Of a DNA stretch of 32,416 bases, positions 1-6,652 are shown one piece after another. Source of the stretch: Oscillospiraceae bacterium (GTDB lineage: Bacteria > Bacillota > Clostridia > Oscillospirales > Acutalibacteraceae). Location: assembly GCA_902796075.1 (NCBI GenBank), contig CADBNN010000042.1, forward strand, positions 1-32,416, read 5' to 3'. The notes beneath the pieces were generated by a model. That model was not told the origin of the DNA. It ran no database searches and saw only the letters and a program-made list of their open reading frames with translations. The stretch's first letter is position 1, and the number at the start of each line of letters is the position of its first letter. Position numbers and translations under genes: made by a program.

Positions 1-745
1 CAGTTTTGCGAAGTTCCCCGTTCTTTTTATAAACTAAGAACAGCCCGTCCTTTGCCCTTTCAAAAAAAGCACTTCTACTATCTTCATCAGTTGTATAGTA
101 ACTATTTTCGGTATATGAAAGTTGAAATCTCTTCAAATTGAGTGCTAAATCAGCAAACATCCATTTTTTAAACATAGGAACACCGTTTTTTTCCATGATT
201 AGTGACATACCGCCACCATTATGTTCTGCGTACTCATCAAATGATTGATTTTCTTTTGTTGTATACACTTTTTTCCAATCCATACAACCTTTGTTATCCA
301 GAGTACGAAAATAGTTGTTTACCTTGTCACAATTTTTATATATCGAGCAATGCCCCAACCATTGCACTCGCTCATATTTTTCTAATAAATCATCGGTGAA
401 AAAGTTTCTGATATTGCCCCATACCAAATCAATATCACAATGTCCCCAAAAATCATAATCTTTAAGCCATTTTGCAAAAACTAATCCGTATGTAGGTCTA
501 TAATCACAAAGTTTATAGGGAGTATCCAAACTATTTTCAAAATCAAATAAATTTGAAATTTGTTTTTTTAATTTGTCAAATGTAGTATATTCAACTTTTA
601 CATTATCAGGATAATTATATGTGGTTTTATCGTCTGTAAAAACAATAAAATCAATAGTTGGATTTTGTTGGCAAGAATTTAGCCAAGCAGGAAACATAGC
701 AGGAAGTTTGCCAAAATAAGGGATAACAAAAGCTATTCTTTTCAT
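1..745 (-). CDS. DUF6625-like (glycosyltransferase-type) protein, 3' end outside window
   Basis: The minus strand is open without a stop from an ATG at 745 to the window edge (248 codons visible), so the gene is partial. The protein starts MKRIAFVIPYFGKLP and has an acidic D-I-D motif at residues about 104-106 (GHCDIDLVWG), preceded by KLCDYRPTYG at about 78-87. This layout resembles DUF6625 proteins, thought to be glycosyltransferase-like cytosolic enzymes of surface polysaccharide loci; the DID would be the metal/nucleotide-sugar site by analogy. That family placement is from memory of the family pattern, and donor and acceptor are unknown. The Shine-Dalgarno AAGGTGAG lies just upstream of the ATG. 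A consensus promoter (781-809) drives it, divergent from the XRE repressor gene. The region is strongly AT-rich, unlike the right half of the window, which suggests an acquired surface-glycan gene. Confidence 0.75.
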   Translation of the reverse strand, partial: MKRIAFVIPYFGKLPAMFPAWLNSCQQNPTIDFIVFTDDKTTYNYPDNVKVEYTTFDKLKKQISNLFDFENSLDTPYKLCDYRPTYGLVFAKWLKDYDFWGHCDIDLVWGNIRNFFTDDLLEKYERVQWLGHCSIYKNCDKVNNYFRTLDNKGCMDWKKVYTTKENQSFDEYAEHNGGGMSLIMEKNGVPMFKKWMFADLALNLKRFQLSYTENSYYTTDEDSRSAFFERAKDGLFLVYKKNGELRKT

Positions 746-780
746 ACACTCACCTTATAGTAAAATATTAGTACAATAAT

Positions 781-809
781 ATTATATAAGGAGAATGTTA
801 GTATGTCAA
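781..809 (-). promoter_or_regulatory. Consensus sigma-A promoter of the DUF6625-like gene
   Basis: On the minus strand TTGACA (809-804) and TATAAT (786-781) are separated by exactly 17 bp, a perfect consensus match. The start codon lies 35 bp beyond the -10 box. Two WTAGTA repeats (about 757-763 and 768-774) sit in the initially transcribed region and another (798-804) lies at the -35 edge, so repressor binding could block it. Confidence 0.75.
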
Positions 810-831
810 GTATATTATAGTAAAATCATAG

Positions 832-837
832 TATAAT
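832..837 (+). promoter_or_regulatory. Possible -10 box of the XRE repressor gene
   Basis: A perfect TATAAT lies 25 bp upstream of the ATG at 863, but no TTGACA-like element is found 16-18 bp before it. The TTATAGTAAAAT repeat at 815-826 fills the spacer, so the promoter would be weak or autoregulated. Confidence 0.4.
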
Positions 838-862
838 ATCAAAAAAAGAGGTTGATATTACT

Positions 863-1150
863 ATGAACAGAATTAGAGATTTACGAGAGGATAGAGATTT
901 GCGACAAATTGATGTTGCAAAAGCCACGAATATTGACCAAAAAACATTATCAAATTATGAAACAGGAAAAACAAATCCTGATAGTTATTCTTTGATAAAA
1001 CTCGCAGATTTTTTTGGTGTTAGTATAGACTATTTGCTTGGTAGAGTTGATCGAAATTATTATAGTGAATATGATATTATAAATGAGATAAATGAAATTC
1101 AAAATAGACTTAATAGTATAAAAACCTATATAATAAGAAAGAGCGACTGA
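863..1150 (+). CDS. Small XRE-family HTH transcriptional regulator
   Basis: This 95-residue protein is a typical Cro/C1-type DNA-binding protein. The helix-turn-helix domain spans residues about 4-60, with the recognisable pattern RQIDVAKATNIDQKTLSNYE, followed by a TNPDSYSLIKLADFFGVSIDYLL segment common to SinR/phage-repressor relatives. The last 35 residues form a short, probably helical tail that may mediate dimerisation. AGAGG upstream serves as ribosome binding site about 11 nt before the ATG. The gene is divergent from the DUF6625-like gene, and the spacer holds a phased repeat array that it may bind. A terminator hairpin begins inside its last codons. AT-rich codon use matches the accessory left part of the window. 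The regulated target is inferred, not shown. Confidence 0.88.
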   Translation: MNRIRDLREDRDLRQIDVAKATNIDQKTLSNYETGKTNPDSYSLIKLADFFGVSIDYLLGRVDRNYYSEYDIINEINEIQNRLNSIKTYIIRKSD

Positions 1151-1166
1151 AAAGTCGCTCTTTTTC
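1140..1166 (+). terminator. Intrinsic terminator of the XRE gene
   Basis: The inverted repeat AGAGCGACT / AGTCGCTCT (1140-1148 and 1153-1161, loop GAAA) is followed by a T-run. The left arm contains the end of the coding region, and the stop codon TGA (1148-1150) spans the arm and loop, so termination is packed directly onto the gene end. Confidence 0.85.
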
Positions 1167-1184
1167 TATACTATTTAAATGAAT

Positions 1185-2477
1185 TTACGAAATAACATCA
1201 ACCTGTGCGCCAGACGGAGAAACAACGGAAACTCTGCGAATGTCTGCACCGACTGCCGTGAGCTTTTCCACAATATCCTCATAGCCACGCTCGATAAAGT
1301 GAATATTATCAATCTCGGTTGTGCCTTGTGCCATAAGTGCCGCAATGACAACTGCCGCACCTGCACGCAAGTCACAAGCCTTAACGGGAGCACCTTGCAA
1401 CGGATGAACGCCCTCGATATAAGCAGTTCTGCCGTCCACAGTAATTCTCGCTTTCATGTGATTCAACTGCTCGACATAGCGGAAACGGTTGTCCCAAACA
1501 GACTCACGAACGGTTGACGAACCCTCTGCACCTGCAAGAAGTGCCGTCATCTGCGGTTGCATATCGGTCGGGAATCCCGGATGAGGCATAGTTTTAACAT
1601 GGCAACCACGAAGTGGTTTGTTGCGTTGAACACGAACAGAGTCGTCATATTCAATAACAGTCGCACCTGCCTCTTCGAGTTTTGCGCTGATAGATTCAAG
1701 GTGCTTTGGAATAACATTTTTGATAAGCACATCGCCACCTGTTGCAGCAGCGGCAACCATATATGTTCCTGCCTCGATTTGGTCGGGAATAATCGAATAA
1801 GTTGTGCCGTTGAGTTTCTGCACACCGTGAATTTTAATTGTATCGGTACCTGCGCCACGAATATCTGCACCCATTGAGTTCAAAAAGTTCGCAACGTCAA
1901 CGATGTGAGGCTCACGAGCCGCATTTTCAATGATAGTAAGACCACTCGCCTTAACAGCGGCAAGAATTATGTTGATAGTCGCACCAACCGAAACAACATC
2001 GAGATAAATCGGCGCACCAACGAGAAAATCTGCTTCGAGTTCAACCATACCATTGCGAATATTGTGCTTCGCACCGAGCGACTCAAAACCTTTCAAGTGC
2101 ATATCAATCGGACGCACACCAAAGTCGCAACCGCCCGACGGAGCGATATTTGCACGTTTAAATCTGCCAAGCATCGCACCCATAAAATAACTTGACGCAC
2201 GAGTTGACTTGGTCATTGTATATGGAACTGTAAAGGTGGTAATTCCCGTTGAATCAATTTCGACAGTAGTTTTGTTAATGTATTTGATGTTCGCACCAAG
2301 TTGATACAAAACTTTGATTATTGCCGAAACATCGGAAATATTAGGAAGATTTTCAATTCTGCAAGTGCCATCGCAAAGAATGGACGCAGCGAGAATAGCA
2401 ACTGCGGCGTTTTTCGCACCGCTTACGGTAATCTCACCGTGTAGCTCCTTCCCACCTGTAATGATAAACTTATCCAA
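1185..2477 (-). CDS. murA: UDP-N-acetylglucosamine 1-carboxyvinyltransferase
   Basis: MurA transfers enolpyruvate from PEP to UDP-GlcNAc, the first committed cytoplasmic step of peptidoglycan synthesis. The ORF opens with the family signature VSGAKNAAVAILAAS (Lys and Asn of SGAKN) and carries PSGGCDFGVRPIDMH, where the Cys is the fosfomycin-reactive catalytic residue. DQIEAGTYMVAAA and PGFPTDMQPQMTALL are also family-typical. Length (about 430 residues) is normal and the gene looks intact. Start choice: an upstream in-frame GTG at 2486 has AGGGG only 1 nt away, too close. The TTG at 2477 has the same AGGGG 10 nt upstream and gives MDKFIITGG, the usual MurA N-terminus, so 2477 is preferred. 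Low-GC Clostridia often carry two murA paralogs; which one this is cannot be told here. It converges on the XRE gene's terminator. Confidence 0.93.
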   Translation of the reverse strand: MDKFIITGGKELHGEITVSGAKNAAVAILAASILCDGTCRIENLPNISDVSAIIKVLYQLGANIKYINKTTVEIDSTGITTFTVPYTMTKSTRASSYFMGAMLGRFKRANIAPSGGCDFGVRPIDMHLKGFESLGAKHNIRNGMVELEADFLVGAPIYLDVVSVGATINIILAAVKASGLTIIENAAREPHIVDVANFLNSMGADIRGAGTDTIKIHGVQKLNGTTYSIIPDQIEAGTYMVAAAATGGDVLIKNVIPKHLESISAKLEEAGATVIEYDDSVRVQRNKPLRGCHVKTMPHPGFPTDMQPQMTALLAGAEGSSTVRESVWDNRFRYVEQLNHMKARITVDGRTAYIEGVHPLQGAPVKACDLRAGAAVVIAALMAQGTTEIDNIHFIERGYEDIVEKLTAVGADIRRVSVVSPSGAQVDVIS

Positions 2478-2565
2478 AAAATTCACGCCCCTGTAATATA
2501 ATAACGTGTATTCGATAAACGAAATTAAGGTATGCCGAATAAAGACGGCAAAACCATCCTTGGTT

Positions 2566-2571
2566 ATTATA
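2566..2571 (-). promoter_or_regulatory. Probable -10 box upstream of murA
   Basis: A perfect TATAAT is present on the minus strand about 90 nt before the murA start, preceded by TG one base away (extended-like). No good -35 hexamer is visible at 16-18 bp; the upstream sequence is T-rich. This is the only promoter-like site between the ABC remnant's terminator and murA. Confidence 0.4.
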
Positions 2572-2634
2572 CCACATAAGTCTGAAAAAATCTACTATAT
2601 ATTGAACTTTTTTGATTTTTTGAAAATAAAAGAA

Positions 2635-2656
2635 AAAAGCCCCATTTGGGGCTTTT
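2635..2656 (-). terminator. Intrinsic terminator after the ABC transporter remnant
   Basis: Perfect 9-bp stem AAAAGCCCC / GGGGCTTTT with a 4-nt loop, followed on the minus strand by a run of T residues. It separates the decayed ABC gene from murA. Confidence 0.88.
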
Positions 2657-2676
2657 CATTATGAATTTCAGACGAG

Positions 2677-4147
2677 TTATTCGCTCATATACAACTCTCG
2701 ATATTCGGGGCAAGTTTCCATCATCTGCTCGTGACTTCCCTGAGCAAGTACACGACCGTCGGAAAAATAGAAAATACGATCGCAAACTTTGATTGTGGAA
2801 AGTCGGTGTGCAACAATAATAACAGTTTTCTTGTGCTTAACACGATTGATAGTTTCTTGAATATGAGCCTGAGTTACATTATCCAATGCCGAAGTCGCTT
2901 CGTCGAGCAAAATAATGCGATTATTTTTCAGCATACCACGAGCGAGTGCCAAACGCTGACGCTAACCACCCGACAACATAGTACCGCCTTCTCCCACAAT
3001 GGTATCATAGCCTTGCGGGAAATTCAAAATCTCATCGTGAATACAAGCATCACGGCACAAAGATACCATTTCTTCGTCGGTAAGGTCTGGCTTGATAAGA
3101 CGCAGATTTTCCTTTATGCTCATATTAAAAACATACGGACTCTGACTGACTACGGAAATGTTTCCACGAATAGTGTCTTTGTCCAACTCGCTAATATCCA
3201 CACCGTCAAACAAAACGGCACCGGAATTTGGAGTGTAAAGTTTGGAAATCAAGTTGAGTGCAGTCGTCTTGCCACAACCACTTTTTCCGACAAATGCAAC
3301 AGTTTCCCCTGCGTGGATTTTCAAATTCAAGCCTTTAAGCACCTGTGTCGGTTTCTGACCGATTTCGCTCGGTGCGTATGCAAAGTCAACGTCACGAAAC
3401 TCGACTTCGCCCGAGAAATTATCCAAACGCTTTTCGCCAAATTCTTCTCTTGTGAATTCACGGTCGTTGACAAGTTGGTAAACACGTTCGCTTGAAAGTC
3501 CTATACTTTTGATGTAGTTCAGGAAATCTCCGATAAATACGGAAACACCAACAAGATTTAGCGAGTAATTGAACAAAACAACAGCGTCCGTTGTTTCAAT
3601 ACTGCCGAAACTTAGATATAAAGCAATAACAAGATAAAAGCAAACTTCCAAAATATTGCTTATTTGGTTGGAAAGAATGGTGTAGTTTTGCGAGGTGTTC
3701 CAAAGATGCAAGTGCTTTTGGTTGGTTTCTTTGATGATGTTTTCCAACTTATCAATAAAATGTTTTTCGCTGTTCAAAAGTTTGATGTCTTTGTTGCCGT
3801 GCACCATCTCACCGACAATATCAGAATAGCGATCGTTTTTAGTTCGATAAGCACGTTCGTTTTTGTTTTGAGTCTTACTTTTTTAGACTGAATTAAAATC
3901 AGCGCAATAACACTGATGAGTTTAATTGTGAACGCACCTGGGCTAATTAGAAAAATAGCGGCAAGTACACCGACATAGTTGATGAAAGTGAATGACTGAT
4001 TGACAAGCGATTCAACACCGCAAGCAAGAGCGACAGTATCGTTTGTCATTCTTTGGATAATCATACCCGTTCCGTGCTTTTCAATCGTGTTAACTTCCAT
4101 ACTCATTATGGAAGTCGAAAGTTCCATTTCGATTGATTGACGGAATT
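2677..4147 (-). pseudogene. ABC exporter (fused TM-ATPase type) remnant: 5' truncated, frameshifted, amber stop in LSGGQ
   Basis: Three pieces together spell a type I ABC exporter half-transporter. The upstream piece has TIEKHGTGMIIQRMTNDT and membrane helices. The middle piece continues with helices and an ATPase holding Walker A GKSGCGKTT and Q-loop VVSQSP. The final piece has RQRLALARGML, Walker B RIILLDEATSALD and H-loop VIIVAHRLST. Lesions: (1) the first roughly 90 residues expected for this family are absent and the sequence runs directly into an asnB-like remnant near 4130-4147; (2) a one-base frame change near 3870 (QSKKVRLK in one frame, NKNERAYRTKNDRYSDIVG in the next); (3) TAG at 2964-2962 replaces the Gln of LSGGQ. 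radA and rel end in TAG, so general TAG recoding is unlikely. The original substrate may have been a peptide, given the asnB neighbour; this is inference. Confidence 0.85.
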
Positions 4148-5325
4148 TTTTCGGCAAGTTCAAACATTCGTCTGTCGGCAAACGGAGTGCGAATTTGCAA
4201 GCCGTGAGCGGCAGATGAGCGACTGAGAGCGAACATAATATTTGCTTCAAGGTAGAGCTTGACATCAATCGCAAGTATGCGAGAAAGGTGTTCGCAGTTT
4301 TTTGTTTCGCTATAAATGTCACGCACGAGAGAATCGCAAGAAAATTCGGGCATTTTTTCGAGCAAAAGGTCTTCCGCCAACTCCTGTTCCATAACGCCCG
4401 AACAACCGAAATGTAACGGGCCATCGTCCCAAGCGAGTTCGTCCGCACGTTTATAGAGCCAATATCCTGCAAAAAATTCGTCTGCACCTTCTCCCGAAAA
4501 GCACATTGACGCTCTCTTAGAAACGTCTTCGCACCCAAGATAGAAAACGACAGAAGACAAATCTGCCGATGGCAGACCGAGTGCCGACACGACTTTTGGG
4601 ATTGTGCTGAAATACAAATCCGAATTAACAATGCGTTTTCGGAAATTTCGACCGAGATTTTCGGCAGTTATCTGCGCAAGTTGGCTTTCGTCCGAGTCGC
4701 TGTTGTCATAGCCGATGCTACACGCAGTTTGAATGTCGGACAAAGCAAGTAGATACGAAGAATCCACGCCACCCGAAAGAAAACTCTCTGCTCCATTAAA
4801 TTTAGGGTCACTTTGGTCTTCTGCGAGAATTTTGAGTGCAGTGTTCTCAATTTCTTCAATCCACTCATCTTCCGAACGAGAAAAATCGGGCTCGTAATTC
4901 AGGTAATAGTACTTTTGAAGTGAAATATCGCCATTTTTGTACACAAGCCAATGTCCCGCAGGCAGTTTTTCGATGCCGTCAAACAGAGTGCTGTTCCCTG
5001 CAAGATAGCCGAACATCAAATATTTACGAAGTGCGTGTTTGTTCAGCGACTTTTTATAGTCGGGGTGCTTTGCAATTTTGCGAACATCCTCGCTGAAAAG
5101 CAGTTTGCCGTTCGGTGTCAGATGATAAAATAATGTGGAAATGCCGAGTTGGTCACGGGCGCAGTATATCGTGTCGGTTGACAAATCACGAATTACAAAG
5201 GAAAATGCGCCATAAAGATGTGAGCATAAATCTTGTCCCCACTTCTCAAAACCTTTGATTATAACTTCTTTTTCAAGTGTATCGTGTTCGATTGACTCGG
5301 ATAGTCCCAACTCAACCGAAAGAGC
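4140..5325 (-). pseudogene. Asparagine-synthetase-like protein remnant, truncated at both ends
   Basis: The reading frame contains the glutamine amidotransferase-like part (FEKWGQDLCSHLYGAFSFVI, ARDQLGISTLFY, GKLLFSEDVRKI, IEKLPAGHWLVY) and the ATP-pyrophosphatase part with the PP-loop SGGVDSS, FSGEGADEFFAGY and IRTPFADRRMFELAEKIP. The N-terminal 50-60 residues, including the catalytic Cys2 expected in glutamine-using AsnB, are missing. The frame enters the tRNA-derived repeat at 5325, and upstream codons come from that repeat. The C-terminus is cut at about IPS and runs into the ABC exporter remnant in another frame. AsnB-like enzymes next to an ABC exporter are the C and D components of lasso-peptide loci, but no precursor or B-protease is visible, so primary asparagine synthesis is equally possible for the ancestor. 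Almost certainly non-functional now. Confidence 0.82.
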
Positions 5326-5412
5326 GTTCAAGTCCCGAATAATACAAATAAAAAATCCCAAACCGAGTTTAACAACTCAATTTGAGATTTTTGGTCCGAG
5401 TGACGGGACTTG
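5326..5412 (-). repeat. Displaced copy of tRNA-Pro 3' end plus terminator (copy B)
   Basis: This 87-bp unit matches 5481-5568 along its length with scattered substitutions. It contains the last 21 nt of tRNA-Pro including CCA, then a terminator hairpin, and starts (plus strand) with GTTCAAGTCCCG, an inverted copy of the T-arm. No tRNA body precedes it. Its outer edge is exactly where the asnB remnant breaks off. It resembles an attachment-site duplication left by integration at the tRNA gene. Confidence 0.8.
5345..5390 (-). terminator. Terminator hairpin in the displaced tRNA-Pro tail
   Basis: A 16-bp stem (5375-5390 with 5353-5368, loop of 6) followed on the minus strand by T-rich sequence. 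Compared with the genuine copy, the base changes retain pairing through G-T/G-C exchanges. Confidence 0.7.
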
Positions 5413-5446
5413 CTCGACGGCTATCGCCGCCGACACGCCCACGCCT

Positions 5447-5470
5447 AAAAACAGTCCACAGGACTGTTTT
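5447..5470 (-). terminator. Third hairpin between the two tRNA-Pro tail copies
   Basis: Perfect inverted repeat AAAACAGTCC / GGACTGTTTT with loop ACA; on the minus strand a T-run follows directly. It lies in the 68-bp spacer 5413-5480, which holds nothing else I recognise. Confidence 0.55.
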
Positions 5471-5480
5471 CTTAACGGCT

Positions 5481-5568
5481 GTTCAAGTCCCGAATACTGC
5501 AAAAAAAATCCCAAACCAAGTCTAACAACTCGATTTGAGATTTTTGGTCCGAGTGACGGGACTTGAAC
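5481..5568 (-). repeat. tRNA-Pro T-arm to downstream inverted T-arm (copy A of the repeat)
   Basis: This is the genuine 3' part of tRNA-Pro with its terminator. The unit is bounded by GTTCAAGTCCCG (5481-5492) and its inverse CGGGACTTGAAC (5557-5568, the T-arm of the tRNA), making a palindrome-ended module. It is duplicated as 5326-5412. Confidence 0.8.
5501..5543 (-). terminator. Terminator of tRNA-Pro
   Basis: A 16-bp stem with G-T wobbles (5528-5543 pairing with 5506-5521, loop of 6) begins 1 nt after the CCA end and is followed on the minus strand by eight T residues. Confidence 0.85.
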
Positions 5569-5620
5569 CCACGGCCTCTTGACCCCCAGTCAAGCGCGCT
5601 ACCAACTGCGCCACACCCGG
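5545..5620 (-). tRNA. tRNA-Pro(GGG)
   Basis: A 76-nt cloverleaf on the minus strand with CCA encoded. The acceptor stem CCGGGTG pairs with CACTCGG with one G-T pair. The anticodon arm is CTTGA-CTGGGGG-TCAAG, giving anticodon GGG, which reads CCC and CCU proline codons. The T-arm carries GTTCAAGTC. A TTGATT-17-TATATT promoter lies just upstream and a strong terminator just downstream. Its 3' end is the source of the duplicated repeat at 5326-5412, so it is a likely integration target. Confidence 0.96.
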
Positions 5621-5652
5621 ATATAACCCGCTTTTTTGCGGTCAGTGAACAT

Positions 5653-5681
5653 AATATAGCACAGTTGAATTGAAAAATCAA
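5653..5681 (-). promoter_or_regulatory. Promoter of tRNA-Pro
   Basis: TTGATT (5681-5676) and TATATT (5658-5653) on the minus strand with a 17-bp spacer, about 30 bp before the tRNA 5' end. It lies in the 79-bp gap behind the dnaI stop codon. Confidence 0.75.
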
Positions 5682-5699
5682 GACCCAATTCCAAAAAAA

Positions 5700-6644
5700 T
5701 CACATTTTTTTAGAAGCCAATCTTTTTTGAATACGAATATCCTTTCCGCAGAAACGGAGGGTCGTGTAGCAGCCCAAAATACGAGAGGCTAAACGCTCGC
5801 CGTAACGGGCTTCCAGCTCCTTCGGCGTCAGGTTGGAATTGATCACGGTGGGACGATGAGCCAGCAGGCGATTGTCGATCACATGATACAGTTCCGACTG
5901 GGCGACCTGGGATAAAAACTCGGTTCCCAAATCGTCCAGGATCAGCAGTTCCGCATTAAGATACAGATCCTGCGCGTGCAGATCCGCCTGCCCGAAATGT
6001 TCGTGTTCCAGCTCGGTTATCATGGTTTGGGCCGAAGCGTATATCACTTCATATCCGGCCGCTACGATCTGCCGGGCCATGGCAAAAGTCAGGTGTGTTT
6101 TGCCAAGCCCTGTTTCACCCAAAATATATAAACTGGGCGCGTCGGGGGAGAAGTTTTCGGCATACCGGCGGCAGAACGATAAATTTTCAGCCATTTTGGC
6201 TCTGTCTTCCGGTTTTGCGTAATAGTCCAGCGAAAAGGCATCAAACGTAAAATCCTGAATGGGCAGATCCCGGCATAATTGCCGCAGCATGCGTTCGTGG
6301 GCCGCGTTATGCACGCAGGCGCACAATTTACCGTCCACATAGCCCGTATCATGGCAGCGCGGGCAATCGTAGGCGGGTGAAAACTGTGATTCAGCTATGC
6401 CGGCGGCTTGCAAATAATCTGCCCGGTGAGCGGCCAGCGCGTCATATTCCTGCCGCAGCGGTTCGTCATCCGGCTGCACGCCGCGCTTGAGCATCAGGGA
6501 TATCATATCCTTTTCCATTTGGGAAAGCTGCGGGTGACGGGCCAGTGTTTCGGCGCGAAACGTCGCCGCTTGCTCTTCGGCCAAATGCCGGTGATCCCGT
6601 ATGCGCTGCAACGCTTGTTGGTAACATTCCGATTTGTTTACCAT
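5700..6644 (-). CDS. dnaI: DnaI/DnaC-like helicase loader, AAA+ ATPase
   Basis: This 314-residue protein is an ATPase of the DnaC/DnaI group, which loads the replicative DnaB-type helicase onto DNA. The N-terminal 90 residues are helical and charged. A zinc-binding cluster follows: C94-x2-C97 and C108-x-C110 in CPRCHDTGY...LCAC. The AAA+ core has Walker A GETGLGKTH (176-184) and Walker B LLILDDLG (233-240). A box VII-like Arg segment, RLASRILGCY, lies near the C-terminus. Start ATG at 6644 follows AGGAG by 6 nt. It lies 8 bp downstream of dnaD on the same strand, so the two form an operon reading from the consensus promoter at 7665-7693. The role comes from family knowledge; the symbol dnaI is chosen by the Bacillus convention and dnaC would also be used. 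Confidence 0.9.
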   Translation of the reverse strand: MVNKSECYQQALQRIRDHRHLAEEQAATFRAETLARHPQLSQMEKDMISLMLKRGVQPDDEPLRQEYDALAAHRADYLQAAGIAESQFSPAYDCPRCHDTGYVDGKLCACVHNAAHERMLRQLCRDLPIQDFTFDAFSLDYYAKPEDRAKMAENLSFCRRYAENFSPDAPSLYILGETGLGKTHLTFAMARQIVAAGYEVIYASAQTMITELEHEHFGQADLHAQDLYLNAELLILDDLGTEFLSQVAQSELYHVIDNRLLAHRPTVINSNLTPKELEARYGERLASRILGCYTTLRFCGKDIRIQKRLASKKM

Positions 6645-6652
6645 ATACTCTC

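Larger units (their letters stand above)
755..840. promoter_or_regulatory. Phased WTAGTA repeat array, candidate operator of the XRE repressor
   Basis: The 12-mer TTATAGTAAAAT occurs twice (755-766 and 815-826, 60 bp apart). In each case a second TAGTA follows 11 bp later (770-771 and 830-831 versus the AG at 759-760 and 819-820), which is one helical turn. A further TTAGTAT lies at 798-804, and an inverted TTACTAT overlaps the start codon of the repressor gene (858-864). The array covers both divergent promoters. Binding by the neighbouring XRE protein is inferred from position only. Confidence 0.45.

Noticed and set aside
202..399. Plus-strand 65-codon reading frame
   Set aside because: It lies opposite the DUF6625-like coding strand, has no ribosome binding site and is Cys/His/Tyr-rich in the way of antisense shadows.
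2962..2964. General recoding of TAG as glutamine
   Set aside because: rel and radA end at TAG at family-typical lengths, so TAG acts as a stop in this genome (if both halves are one genome).
2731..3495. Long plus-strand frame of 254 codons
   Set aside because: It is the antisense shadow of the ABC transporter remnant; the minus strand has clear Walker motifs, and the plus frame has no start signal or recognisable domain.
3774..4631. 285-codon minus-strand frame as one intact gene
   Set aside because: Its first part is an out-of-frame shadow of the asnB remnant; only the part after about 4147 reads as ABC exporter. It is kept only as part of the pseudogene.
5255..5681. Short frames with GPSDGT and IRDLNSR-like repeats
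   Set aside because: They are translations of the tRNA-Pro gene and its duplicated tail, not proteins.
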